Virus record (IMG/VR): IMGVR_UViG_3300037327_000024
Span: 1-47,197 of that record
Length of the DNA: 47,197 nt
Source of the DNA: a virus
Direction: 5' to 3' (one strand)
This document shows positions 15,287-22,526 of the stretch, in pieces. Both the position numbers and the translations under genes were made by a program. Numbering within the stretch: the stretch's first letter is position 1; each line of letters begins with the position of its first letter. The notes beneath the pieces are model-generated. The model was not told the origin of the DNA. It did not search any database and saw only the letters and a program-made list of their open reading frames with translations.

Positions 15287-15558
15287 TTTTTATTAGAGAG
15301 GAAATTGTAGATAAAGTATACAACATACCTTATGAAGAGTTTATGTGTAACTATTTCTCAGCAGCTGTGATTGACAGTTATAACCCTAACGTAGTCATCA
15401 TCTACGTACACTCTGGTTTAGGTACAGGTAACATGTCTTACGTATTTGATGTGCCACTAATTAAGGGGTGTGATGTTGATAATGTTGCAGATGTTAAGAA
15501 AATGATTATGTCTTATTTTAGATCAGAGCGTAAGACAAAAGAGGACTTTAAGTTATGA
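15283..15558 (+). CDS. hypothetical protein (91 aa)
   Basis: ATGA coupling at both ends. Mixed alpha/beta, Tyr-rich, ending in a basic helix (SYFRSERKTKEDFKL). No known family. Confidence 0.55.
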   Translation: MIFIREEIVDKVYNIPYEEFMCNYFSAAVIDSYNPNVVIIYVHSGLGTGNMSYVFDVPLIKGCDVDNVADVKKMIMSYFRSERKTKEDFKL

Positions 15559-16055
15559 GTATGCTTTATTCCCAATACAAAGAATACATTATAATACCAG
15601 TTTTAAAACAGATGAGTATTCCTTACTCAGAAGAAGCTGTTGAGTTACTCGCCATGACTATTGCCCACGAATCCCAAGGTGCTAAGTATATTAAACAGTT
15701 GGGAGGTGGCCCCGCCTGTGGGCACTATCAAATGGAACCTGCTACGTATATGGATATATGGGAGAATTACCTAGCCTATAGGAATGACTTACAAATAGAT
15801 TTAGCGGCATGGGGATCTTGTGGGGATGCAGAAGAGATGATAGGCAACCTCTACTACGCTACAGCTATGGCTAGGGTGCATTATTGGAGAGTGAGTGAGG
15901 CACTGCCTGTCTTAGATAGGAGTCAAGTAGAGTTAGAGTATGATTTTCTAGTAGAGCTTGCACATTATGCTAAAGACCACTACAATACACACTTAGGGAA
16001 AGCAACCCCTGAGAAGTACTTATCAGATTATTTGACATGGAGGAATGAAGGATGA
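15555..16055 (+). CDS. lysozyme/transglycosylase-like endolysin candidate
   Basis: The segment AMTIAHESQGAKYIKQLGGG followed by PACGHYQMEPATYMDIW is the hallmark of a phage family related to lytic transglycosylases: the Glu of AHES is the likely catalytic acid and GxYQMEP corresponds to the GLxQ(I/M)xP loop. The second half (YATAMARVHYWRVSEALP and the YNTHLGKATPEKYLSDY stretch) is also typical. It would cleave cell-wall glycan during lysis. No signal peptide is present, so export would need a holin; two small membrane proteins lie upstream at 13298 and 14409. Confidence 0.7.
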   Translation: MSMLYSQYKEYIIIPVLKQMSIPYSEEAVELLAMTIAHESQGAKYIKQLGGGPACGHYQMEPATYMDIWENYLAYRNDLQIDLAAWGSCGDAEEMIGNLYYATAMARVHYWRVSEALPVLDRSQVELEYDFLVELAHYAKDHYNTHLGKATPEKYLSDYLTWRNEG

Positions 16056-16477
16056 ACATAGAAGAGTTACGTAGTATTATAGAAGAAACTCCTGAGGGCG
16101 CTACACATATAGACTCTGAGCAATATTACTGGAAGTTTGATAATCAGTGGAAGTACTTTGGTAAGTCTACTTGTGGTAGATGGAGAGTCCTTGACTGGAC
16201 TTTTGATGAATTTACTCGATCACTAGATGACATCAAAGATACTATAGAGCGAGAAGATACAATTGAAAGACTCTTGCTGGCGGTGTTAAAAGTAACAGAG
16301 TTTGTAGAAAAGCAAGCAGATAAAATTGCAGAAATGCAGGAACACATGATAAGCAATGCAGATTGTATAGATGAACTTATTAAATTAGGCGCTTTAAGCT
16401 CTGACCCACAGGTTGAAATGGATGCAATGACAGACAGTATGAGATACATAGCCAACAAGCAAGCGGGTGACTTATGA
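16052..16477 (+). CDS. hypothetical protein (141 aa), paralogue of 16641 gene
   Basis: The N-terminus MNIEELRSIIEETPEGATHI is clearly related to that of the protein at 16641 (MNNIEELRKTIQGAPKGATHI). The N-terminal third looks like a small beta domain with aromatic residues; the rest is a long helical coiled-coil-like segment. ATGA overlap at both ends. Unknown function; part of a local duplication. Confidence 0.6.
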   Translation: MNIEELRSIIEETPEGATHIDSEQYYWKFDNQWKYFGKSTCGRWRVLDWTFDEFTRSLDDIKDTIEREDTIERLLLAVLKVTEFVEKQADKIAEMQEHMISNADCIDELIKLGALSSDPQVEMDAMTDSMRYIANKQAGDL

Positions 16478-16644
16478 GTGATATATCGTTAAGAATGGAT
16501 TTGCTGAATGCTGAAATTAGAATTAAAGAGCTTGAAAGGAATGAGAAGGAATTAATACAAGAATTTGCAGAAGCTGAATGCATGGGTGACTTAGCCAAGA
16601 TAGCAAGAAATCATGGTTATGATGATAAGGCGGGTGACTTATGA
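16474..16644 (+). CDS. hypothetical coiled-coil protein (56 aa)
   Basis: ATGA-coupled on both sides. Heptad-like helix LRMDLLNAEIRIKELERNEK, then an end KAGDL that matches QAGDL of the upstream gene at DNA level (GCGGGTGACTTATGA in both). It looks like a relic of the duplication that made 16052 and 16641. Confidence 0.5.
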   Translation: MSDISLRMDLLNAEIRIKELERNEKELIQEFAEAECMGDLAKIARNHGYDDKAGDL

Positions 16645-16970
16645 ACAACATAGAGGAGCTACGTAAAACTATTCAAGGTGCGCCTAAAGGTGCTACGCAT
16701 ATTGATTTTAACGGAATATATCTTAAGTATGACCTAAATAAATTACTGTATCTCTACCATGTAAATTATAAGGAATGGCAGTGGGCATCAAATTATATAT
16801 GCCCTGACCAGTCTTTAGCAGACATCAGAACTATCATAGAGCAACAGGAGAGCCATGAAAGACTTCTAGAGGAATTAGAACAACTACAGGCTGACTACTT
16901 AGAAATAGAATCTAGAGTTGTGCAGGTTGTGTCTGAGTATAACGATCTGATAGAGTCCTATTACTCATGA
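16641..16970 (+). CDS. hypothetical protein (109 aa), paralogue of 16052 gene
   Basis: Shares the domain IEELR-x5-AP-x-GATHID with the protein at 16052 and ends in a predicted coiled coil (ERLLEELEQLQADYLEIESR). ATGA coupling upstream and downstream. Function unknown. Confidence 0.6.
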   Translation: MNNIEELRKTIQGAPKGATHIDFNGIYLKYDLNKLLYLYHVNYKEWQWASNYICPDQSLADIRTIIEQQESHERLLEELEQLQADYLEIESRVVQVVSEYNDLIESYYS

Positions 16971-17170
16971 AAAAGAGAAAGGTTAAATTGAAGGGTACAA
17001 TGACTCTACACCTAGAGCGAGTGGTAAAGATGTCTGAGGAGGAGTATCAAGAGTTTAAGAGCTATAGTCGTATCATGAGAGACTTATATGTAGGAGAGCT
17101 ATTAGAGAGTAGGGATCATAAGTATGTCTCAGACTGTCACTTTGAGGATTCGGAGGTAGAGTATGAGTGA
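16967..17170 (+). CDS. hypothetical protein (67 aa)
   Basis: ATGA coupling upstream. Very basic start (MKKRKVKLKGTMTLHLERVV), acidic end. May bind nucleic acid; no motif recognised. Confidence 0.55.
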   Translation: MKKRKVKLKGTMTLHLERVVKMSEEEYQEFKSYSRIMRDLYVGELLESRDHKYVSDCHFEDSEVEYE

Positions 17171-17372
17171 TCATAAACTAAGAATAAAGCAGGTATCTAA
17201 TCCTATCTTCGGAACGTACTACACTTGTTATAATCCTTACGGAATAATAAAGGCGGGACAGCTAGTATTATCCCATTCGTTCTCAGGCCCAACACCTTAT
17301 AAGGCTTACATAGGATACCATCAACCTATAGCTTACAATAGTGGTTCATTTAATTTAGTAGGTGCATTATGA
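17163..17372 (+). CDS. hypothetical protein (69 aa)
   Basis: Start ATG 17163 behind GGAGGTAGAGT in the end of the previous gene. Tyr- and Gly-rich, beta-type composition (TYYTCYNPYGIIKAGQLVL). Unknown. Confidence 0.5.
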   Translation: MSDHKLRIKQVSNPIFGTYYTCYNPYGIIKAGQLVLSHSFSGPTPYKAYIGYHQPIAYNSGSFNLVGAL

Positions 17373-17839
17373 AGTTTAAAGTTGGAGAGGGCAAACACAA
17401 AACCTATGTTAACAACAGACAGACTAGGGCTTACACCGCTTGGAGGGATATGATAAGGAGGTGTAGAGACTACCCTACTTACAATAAGGTTTCTATATGT
17501 GAAAGTTGGCACAACTTCCAAGAGTTTGCTGAGTGGTTCTACTCTAATCACACAGAGGGGATGGTCTTGGATAAGGACGTACTCCAAAGAGGTGAAGAGT
17601 TTAAGGTTTACTCTCCAGAGACTTGCATGTTTATAACTGCCAGTAGGAACAGCATAGAGAAGGGTGGAGACTACTCCTTTGTAAGCCCTGAGGGAGTGTT
17701 GTTTAAGGTGTCTTATGGTCTAAGAAAGTTTTGTATAGAGCATAACCTTCATTCTGGTAACTTAAGCACACTCAACGCAGGGAAGATAAAGCAGTACAAA
17801 GGATGGACTAAGTATGTAGAGCCTACAACCACTGTATAA
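17369..17839 (+). CDS. homing-endonuclease-like protein with C-terminal NUMOD-type domain
   Basis: The N-terminal part has the pattern AYTAWxxMxRRC, then SICESWxxFxxFAEWF, then LDKDVL and YSPETCMF, shared with the gene at 31512. This family accompanies phage homing genes, though a classical HNH is not visible. The C-terminal part (SPEGVLFKVSYGLRKFCIEH and GKIKQYKGWTKY) is the DNA-binding module seen at the ends of many phage HNH endonucleases. It is the last gene before a 1.6 kb non-coding region. Homing activity is inferred. Confidence 0.65.
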   Translation: MKFKVGEGKHKTYVNNRQTRAYTAWRDMIRRCRDYPTYNKVSICESWHNFQEFAEWFYSNHTEGMVLDKDVLQRGEEFKVYSPETCMFITASRNSIEKGGDYSFVSPEGVLFKVSYGLRKFCIEHNLHSGNLSTLNAGKIKQYKGWTKYVEPTTTV

Positions 17840-17972
17840 ATATACACTAGATCCGATTTTTGTCAGGGTACTTTTGCTCGTTGCTCGTATAAAAGATAAC
17901 TATAGGGAAACTCTTAAGACCTCTTATCCCCCAAGAGTGTTCTTGAGTTTCTCCCTTCACACCTCCCCCTTC

Positions 17973-18537
17973 AAAATATCCTCTGTAAGCCCTCCTTATC
18001 AGTAAGACACACCATAGCATATAATTAAAGAGATAACCCCTTAGAGAGCTTCTCAGGAATCCTCAGCATATCCCTAGAGACTACAATAAACTTAATTAGT
18101 ATAACAATACTAAGAACAATAAGTCCTCCTCAGGATATTCTAAGGCCTACCCCCCTGTACTACGTACACCACTTCCTCTTGATAATCAAATACTTAACTG
18201 GGTTTTTATATCTAAAATACCTAAGTCATTCCTAAAAGTTCTATTGTAAAATATCAACGTTTAAAAATATCCTAGGAGATGCCCTCTAAAAAAGTACTCT
18301 AAAGTATCTATGCTGTCTAAGAATTTTCTAAAATAGGATATGCTAAAACAGTCTAAGCCCTAGGATCACCCCTACAGAAAATATCAAGGGGGCTATCTAA
18401 AGGAGTAACTCTAAAAGAGATGTCTCAAGGTGATGCTCTAGAGGCCTTGCTGTGGGGGAGATTGGAAGGATTCTGTATTGGAGTGATTAACAAGTACCCC
18501 GCCACGATTTCCCTGTCTATAACTTTTCTAAAATATC
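17973..18537 (+). repeat. five dispersed copies of AAAATATC
   Basis: Exact copies at 17973-17980, 18248-18255, 18264-18271, 18378-18385 and 18530-18537, all in the same orientation. Several are followed by CNNNG. Spacing is irregular, so they are weaker than true iterons but could be protein-binding sites. In AT-rich DNA some of this could be chance. Confidence 0.4.
18156..18168. repeat. inverted repeat TGTAC-TAC-GTACA, copy 1
   Basis: Perfect inverted repeat with a three-base centre. The same 13 bases occur again at 19212-19224, where the arms extend by one base (TTGTAC-TAC-GTACAA). Two exact copies in one non-coding region suggest an operator or initiator-binding site. Confidence 0.45.
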
Positions 18538-18571
18538 ATAGACGTTAATAGTATAACCTAAGAATGCAACT

Positions 18572-18588
18572 TGGCATGGTCTTTGCTT
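18572..18588 (+). promoter_or_regulatory. sigma-54-type promoter match 1
   Basis: TGGCAT-GGTCT-TTGCTT matches the -24/-12 consensus TGGCACN5TTGC with one change and exact spacing between GG and GC. No gene starts close downstream, so any product would be RNA or read further into the non-coding region. Confidence 0.5.
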
Positions 18589-19036
18589 AAGGATAATCTA
18601 GGGTAACACTCTAAATGATGCTATCTAATAGATGCCCTCAAAAGTAGGCTATCAAATCACGCTGAATAGTTATAACTAAAAGAGTACTCTAAAAGAATAA
18701 TGTTATAAGTAATGCCTTGATAGTGTAGCCCTCATGTGATCACTCAAATGGTCACTTATCAGATATCATACCTTTATGTTCCACGCTGAGAATTGCATAT
18801 ATTCACTCATTCTTGCATAACTCCTCTACAGCCCGCATTCTTAGAAACTCTTATGCAGTATTTATGCAGTGTTCCACGGAATAGCATCCCTTGGAATAGC
18901 CCTGTAAGCTCCACCACTGATAGCAGACCCCTTAAGCACGTCGTTATATGGGTATATCTTGCATATGCTCTCAGGGAGCCTTACAGATTTTTTGAGATTT
19001 TATTATTTAAGATTATTTTTGAGGATTCTGACAAGT

Positions 19037-19053
19037 TGGCACGCGGGTTGCTT
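19037..19053 (+). promoter_or_regulatory. sigma-54-type promoter match 2 (perfect)
   Basis: TGGCAC-GCGGG-TTGCTT is a full match to the sigma-54 -24/-12 consensus with correct spacing. It points right, into non-coding DNA that ends at the hairpin 19413-19430. It would need RpoN and an enhancer-binding protein from the host or from elsewhere in the phage genome. Confidence 0.6.
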
Positions 19054-19210
19054 AACACTCCTTAACTAAATTCTATAGGTTAGGCTCTTTAATACTTCAC
19101 TATCAACCCACTACCTGAGCATCTATCTTTAAGAGTACTCTTATGGACTGCTTATTTAAGATCCCTCTTATAGATTAACCACCTTTAAGATTACTCTTAT
19201 ATATGTGATC

Positions 19211-19225
19211 TTGTACTACGTACAA
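19211..19225. repeat. inverted repeat TTGTAC-TAC-GTACAA, copy 2
   Basis: Six-base arms around TAC. Shares 13 bases with the copy at 18156-18168. Lies 160 bases right of the perfect sigma-54-type site. Confidence 0.45.
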
Positions 19226-19405
19226 AACTACTATTAATAATTAACCCTTTGCCTTTTAAATTATTCTAATTATAAATTGAGTAATCTTAAGATTAACCCT
19301 TAAGCATAACCTTAATAATTAGCTATTCTGTATACTATTTGAGAGTGCCATTTAGAGCGCCTTAATACCACCTTTACAGCGTCTTTATACTAATTTGATA
19401 CACTA

Positions 19406-19430
19406 ACAAAAAAGCCCCATTTAAGGGGCT
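19406..19430 (-). terminator. rho-independent terminator for the minus-strand block
   Basis: On the minus strand AGCCCC-TTAAAT-GGGGCT is followed by TTTTTT, a strong terminator, 20 bases after the stop of the last minus-strand gene (19451). The same hairpin core recurs at 19999-20015. Confidence 0.85.
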
Positions 19431-19450
19431 ACAGGGTCTTAAGGGTCTTT

Positions 19451-19780
19451 TTAGTATGTATTAATACGTGTATTCATAATCTTTACAAAAGCTTTTGATT
19501 TAAACATGTTTTTAAGATTTGTAATGTTCTTAGAATACCTTTTAGCAGATTTAAGATCGCCGTCTAACATCAAAAAGATTTCTAGCTCTATTGTCTGCTT
19601 TAGGGCTTCGATCACTGCATCCCTTAAGTTAATAGTACGTGTATTAATAAAAACACATGGTGAACATATCACGCCATCGCTAGCACTACGTATTGATACT
19701 ATTGCGCGTTGGCCCATTATAGCATTTTCAATAGAAAAGGTAATTTCAGTGTTCAAAGCTTTGATAGTGTAAGTATTCAT
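19451..19780 (-). CDS. hypothetical protein (109 aa) of the foreign-looking block
   Basis: Starts at ATG 19780 after AGGCTAAAAA, the leader style of this block, and ends before a strong terminator; a promoter lies just upstream. N-terminal half beta-like (MNTYTIKALNTEITFSIENA), C-terminal half helical and Lys-rich. No family recognised. Confidence 0.6.
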   Translation of the reverse strand: MNTYTIKALNTEITFSIENAIMGQRAIVSIRSASDGVICSPCVFINTRTINLRDAVIEALKQTIELEIFLMLDGDLKSAKRYSKNITNLKNMFKSKAFVKIMNTRINTY

Positions 19781-19822
19781 TTTTTAGCCTGTTTTTTAGT
19801 TTAATAAATTAATTGAAGTTGA

Positions 19823-19850
19823 ACTATAAAGCATATTCATTAGAGTGCAA
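19823..19850 (-). promoter_or_regulatory. promoter for the 109-aa gene
   Basis: On the minus strand TTGCAC (19845-19850), 16 bp, then TATAGT (19823-19828). It is preceded by TTTAAATAAGC, similar to the AAAAAAGCTTG in front of other promoters of this block (near 20415 and 24391). Confidence 0.55.
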
Positions 19851-19868
19851 GCTTATTTAAAAGAAAAA

Positions 19869-19891
19869 CCAAAAAAGACCCATTTAAGGAT
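19869..19891. terminator. weak hairpin, possible terminator
   Basis: AAAGA/TCTTT with two further C-G pairs around ATTTAA; flanked by A and T runs so it could act on either strand. A variant of the AGCCCC hairpins nearby. Confidence 0.35.
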
Positions 19892-19997
19892 CTTTATTGA
19901 AAAGCTTTTTAGTGCCTTATTTCATCTTGTACCCCCTATGGGCTATTAGTTAAAAGTCTATTCTATGTTACTAAAGGATCTTAAACCTTTCACCTGA

Positions 19998-20015
19998 AAG
20001 CCCCATTTAAGGGGC
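19998..20015 (-). terminator. hairpin terminator behind the 103-aa gene
   Basis: On the minus strand GCCCC-TTAAAT-GGGGC followed by TTTC, 20 bases after the stop at 20035. The core AAGCCCCATTTAAGGGGC is identical to the terminator at 19412-19429. Confidence 0.65.
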
Positions 20016-20034
20016 GCTATAAGAGCTTTTAAGA

Positions 20035-20346
20035 TTAATTAAGTTCTGTATGGTAGATATCAACTACACAATGTTTTTTACCGTTAGAGCCGATCACGTC
20101 CTCACTAATGATACTATTCCAGAGATCATCTGATAAAAGAGGCCTTGCAGCTGATAACCATTCTGAACAATCTTGAATAACTTTTTTAGCCTTTTCTACA
20201 TTTCTTTGATGTTGAGTTCCTGTAAAGTCTTCAAACTTCCATATATAATCATTGGCTTCAAGATCACGCGCAATACGTAAGTGTATCATATTCCGCACTT
20301 GTTTAATGCTAGCATTCATAAATTGTGTATCTAAGATATATTTCAT
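20035..20346 (-). CDS. hypothetical protein (103 aa)
   Basis: Start ATG 20346 (MKYILDTQFMNASIKQVRNM). Largely helical with Trp, ends in a short beta segment. Has its own terminator and a weak promoter (TTGCAA at 20409-20414, TAGTGT 17 bp on). No known family. Confidence 0.6.
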   Translation of the reverse strand: MKYILDTQFMNASIKQVRNMIHLRIARDLEANDYIWKFEDFTGTQHQRNVEKAKKVIQDCSEWLSAARPLLSDDLWNSIISEDVIGSNGKKHCVVDIYHTELN

Positions 20347-20395
20347 AATTTTTATCCAGTAGTTTTTTTTTATAAGTGAACACGAACACTACAGA

Positions 20396-20575
20396 TCATT
20401 TAATAGGCTTGCAAGCTTTTTTAAAAAAAGTTAATCCAGCCCTAAAACAGTTTTGTACTTTAAACGCTGTCTTATGAGTGTTTAAAACTATAAGAGCTTT
20501 TTTAACACCTTGATCGTTATTATCAAAGTTTAATATTAAAAGAGTGTTGTTGAAATTGTCAGTTATGATCCACAT
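20396..20575 (-). CDS. hypothetical protein (59 aa)
   Basis: Frame from ATG 20575 (MWIITDNFNNTLLILNFDNN) to TGA 20396 with AAGGTGAATAAAC before the start. Ends with a basic tail (FFKKACKPIK). Its 3' end overlaps the TTGCAAGC promoter element of the next gene. Composition fits the block. Unknown function. Confidence 0.5.
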   Translation of the reverse strand: MWIITDNFNNTLLILNFDNNDQGVKKALIVLNTHKTAFKVQNCFRAGLTFFKKACKPIK

Positions 20576-20646
20576 GTTTATTCACCTTGTAAGTGCCTGT
20601 TAAGCGCCTTGTATAGCATCCTAACAGACTTTTATTAATGATTTGA

Positions 20647-20847
20647 TTAACTACGTAACGATACACAAAAAAGTTCTTCGGGGCCGTTTAATGTCTTACC
20701 ATCTATCCAAGTAAGTCCAATGGTGTGATTATTAGATAAACAAACTATTAAGTATTGGCCCTTACTATCTTTTATGACTTTATAATTTTCTGAGAAAGTT
20801 ACAACTTGCCCATTATTAATCGCTTGTTTTATTTCTTTAACATTCAT
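20647..20847 (-). CDS. small conserved phage/plasmid-type protein (66 aa)
   Basis: The pattern NVKEIKQAINNGQVV followed by YKVIKDSKGQYLIVC, NNHTIGL and DGKTLNG fits a widespread family of small proteins on gammaproteobacterial phages and plasmids, of unknown function. The leader AAACGAAATATAGGCTGAAATATT before ATG is almost the same as that of the gene at 21172. Confidence 0.6.
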   Translation of the reverse strand: MNVKEIKQAINNGQVVTFSENYKVIKDSKGQYLIVCLSNNHTIGLTWIDGKTLNGPEELFCVSLRS

Positions 20848-20878
20848 AATATTTCAGCCTATATTTCGTTTAAAAGGT

Positions 20879-21172
20879 TTAGTTTAAGATCGGAACACTT
20901 TCACCGCACTGTATAAAGTACGCTTGTTGCCAAAACCCTAACCACATTTCAAAGTTACCAGATCTATATTCTTTTATTTTAGCTATATTCTGAAGCCTAT
21001 AATCTTCAAAATCATTCACAAAAACATCACCGCTTTGAGCTTCACGAATACAACCAATAGCATTTTTAACATACCAGTTAACAGTTTTCTTAATAGTCTT
21101 CTTAGTTATTAGAACACTTTGATCATGAACTCTGATACTTTGCTCTTTAATTTGATTGTTTAATAATTTCAT
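20879..21172 (-). CDS. hypothetical protein (97 aa)
   Basis: Starts behind ATATAGGCTAAAATA, a leader shared with 20847. Basic N-terminal half (MKLLNNQIKEQSIRVHDQSV), then EDYRLQNIAKIKEYRSGNFE and a Trp/Phe-rich end (MWLGFWQQAYFIQCGESVP). This ending recurs in small plasmid and phage proteins, but no function is known to me. Confidence 0.55.
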   Translation of the reverse strand: MKLLNNQIKEQSIRVHDQSVLITKKTIKKTVNWYVKNAIGCIREAQSGDVFVNDFEDYRLQNIAKIKEYRSGNFEMWLGFWQQAYFIQCGESVPILN

Positions 21173-21181
21173 TATTTTAGC

Positions 21182-21373
21182 CTATATCTCGTTTAAGTTG
21201 ATTTCTTTACTAGTTGTTTGAACTTGGTTTAAAGTACACTTGAAGCCTTTATTTGTAGGAAAGGACTTTTTAAGGGTATCCACAAAAGTTAAAAGATTTG
21301 ATTGATTTTGATCGCTTATTCTGTTTATTTCACAAAAGAATTGACCTTTTAAACTTACATTAACTCTATACAT
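21182..21373 (-). CDS. hypothetical protein (63 aa)
   Basis: ATG 21373 after AAAGGCGTAAAATA. Beta start (MYRVNVSLKGQFFCEINRIS), helical middle. Unknown; coupled to the neighbour at 21373. Confidence 0.5.
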   Translation of the reverse strand: MYRVNVSLKGQFFCEINRISDQNQSNLLTFVDTLKKSFPTNKGFKCTLNQVQTTSKEINLNEI

Positions 21374-21612
21374 TATTTTACGCCTTTAAAAAGGTTAATA
21401 GCTTGAAAGAACTTTTTAGATGTAGATTTACTTGATCCTTGCCAGTGTATAACATGTAAAAGACCACCTTTTGAGACCCTAACAAAGCGGCATTTTTTAG
21501 GGTTTTGATCTCCGCATTTTAACCACTGGCCCGCATGAATTTTAATCTGGCCCTGAGATATGGCGTTAGCTATATTGTGATCCCATATGTTTAGAGTTGG
21601 TAAGTCTTTCAT
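21373..21612 (-). CDS. hypothetical protein (79 aa)
   Basis: ATG 21612 overlaps the stop of the upstream gene (TAATG) and follows GGAGATA. Rich in Trp and Cys (IHAGQWLKCGDQNPKKCRFV, VIHWQGSSKSTSKKF). The pattern may form a small basic nucleic-acid-binding fold. Not recognised. Confidence 0.55.
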   Translation of the reverse strand: MKDLPTLNIWDHNIANAISQGQIKIHAGQWLKCGDQNPKKCRFVRVSKGGLLHVIHWQGSSKSTSKKFFQAINLFKGVK

Positions 21613-21800
21613 TATCTCCACCAGTTTTTTAATGTAGTCTCAGATACGTTATTAGGGTTATCCATAGTATCTAAATGTTTTATAATTTTAGGATCTTTTA
21701 TATACTTGTAACCATAAAACTTAGATCTTAAGAGTACTATACAATACTTAGAATTACCGATTTTTATAGCTAAATCTGTAGAAGTTTGAATATATAACAT
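21612..21800 (-). CDS. hypothetical protein (62 aa)
   Basis: ATG 21800 (MLYIQTSTDLAIKIGNSKYC) to TAA 21612. Beta-like start, acidic middle, Trp-Trp-Arg end. Translation couples to the gene at 21612. Confidence 0.5.
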   Translation of the reverse strand: MLYIQTSTDLAIKIGNSKYCIVLLRSKFYGYKYIKDPKIIKHLDTMDNPNNVSETTLKNWWR

Positions 21801-21865
21801 TTTTTATCACTCTCAGTTAATTTAATGATAGACCCTAATTAAAAAGGATCTACGGTTAAACAAAC

Positions 21866-21970
21866 TTAGTCATTCAGTGCTAAGTGTCTATCTTTACGCA
21901 TAGATCTCAAGATCTTGATTTGCTTGCGTTGGCTTTTTGTTGGTTTATTTTTTGCGCTGTAGTATTTCAT
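21866..21970 (-). CDS. 34-aa basic protein
   Basis: ATG 21970 behind AGGGGATCATC. MKYYSAKNKPTKSQRKQIKI is very basic; the whole product has a high Lys/Arg content like small nucleic-acid-binding peptides. Short, so moderate confidence. Confidence 0.45.
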   Translation of the reverse strand: MKYYSAKNKPTKSQRKQIKILRSMRKDRHLALND

Positions 21971-21979
21971 GATGATCCC

Positions 21980-22522
21980 CTAGTTAGTTCTGAAAATATT
22001 ATAATGATTGCTTTGGTATGCTTCGCCATCATAAGATCCGAAGTGATGCCCTAAACCGTCAACCTTGCAATTCTCCACGGTTTGATCCCAGTCAATAACA
22101 AAAAAACTTGGCAGCTCGTCAGGTAGCTCATAACAATCTTTTATCTGTCCTCTAAGGCTATCAGACCATATTTGATCTATCTCGTCGTTATGTATTAGGC
22201 GAACTTCACCACAAAGCAGATCCATACAAAACTCACTAGACGTTAGAAAATTTTGTTTAATATTGTTTAAATGTTCGAAAAACTCATAAAATTCTAGCTC
22301 TGAAAAATCACAATCGACAGCTTCAAGACATACAGTTAATATTTCTAAACATCTAGTATTATCAGAGTCATTATCTTTTACTAGCAAGCTCTCCCAGTCA
22401 TCTAGATAATTATCATTAATAGTAGTGATCGCGCTCTTCATTTCTTCAAGTGAGTAGTTGGTAAAATCTGCATTACCTTGAAGATCATTAAAAAAGTTTA
22501 AAAGTGAAGTTGAGTTTTTCAT
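21980..22522 (-). CDS. hypothetical acidic protein (180 aa)
   Basis: ATG 22522 after AAAGGCTAGACTA. Strongly acidic, helical first two thirds with several Cys (DNDSDNTRCLEILTVCLEAV), Asp/His-rich end (DWDQTVENCKVDGLGHHFGS). The ending resembles short antirestriction-type or DUF1281-like acidic tails only superficially. DNA mimicry is possible from the charge; no assignment made. Confidence 0.55.
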   Translation of the reverse strand: MKNSTSLLNFFNDLQGNADFTNYSLEEMKSAITTINDNYLDDWESLLVKDNDSDNTRCLEILTVCLEAVDCDFSELEFYEFFEHLNNIKQNFLTSSEFCMDLLCGEVRLIHNDEIDQIWSDSLRGQIKDCYELPDELPSFFVIDWDQTVENCKVDGLGHHFGSYDGEAYQSNHYNIFRTN

Positions 22523-22526
22523 TAGT

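Larger units (their letters stand above)
17840..19405. other. 1.6-kb non-coding region with short repeats
   Basis: No convincing gene on either strand: open frames here are short, lack ribosome-binding sites and have unlikely compositions. The region is rich in CTCTAAAAGAGT-like and CTCTTAAG motifs, five AAAATATC copies, two TGTAC-TAC-GTACA inverted repeats, a TTATGCAGT direct repeat near 18850-18870 and two copies of TGTTCCACG near 18778 and 18868. It holds two sigma-54-type promoter matches. It separates two convergent gene sets. Candidates are a replication origin, a packaging region or a set of regulatory RNAs; the sequence alone does not decide. Confidence 0.6.

Noticed and set aside
18793-19065. 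90-codon plus-strand frame in the non-coding region
   Set aside because: TTG start without a ribosome-binding site, odd composition, and it crosses the perfect sigma-54-type site.
19506-19772. 88-codon plus-strand frame opposite the 109-aa gene
   Set aside because: Antisense shadow; no ribosome-binding site, and the minus-strand gene has promoter, leader and terminator.
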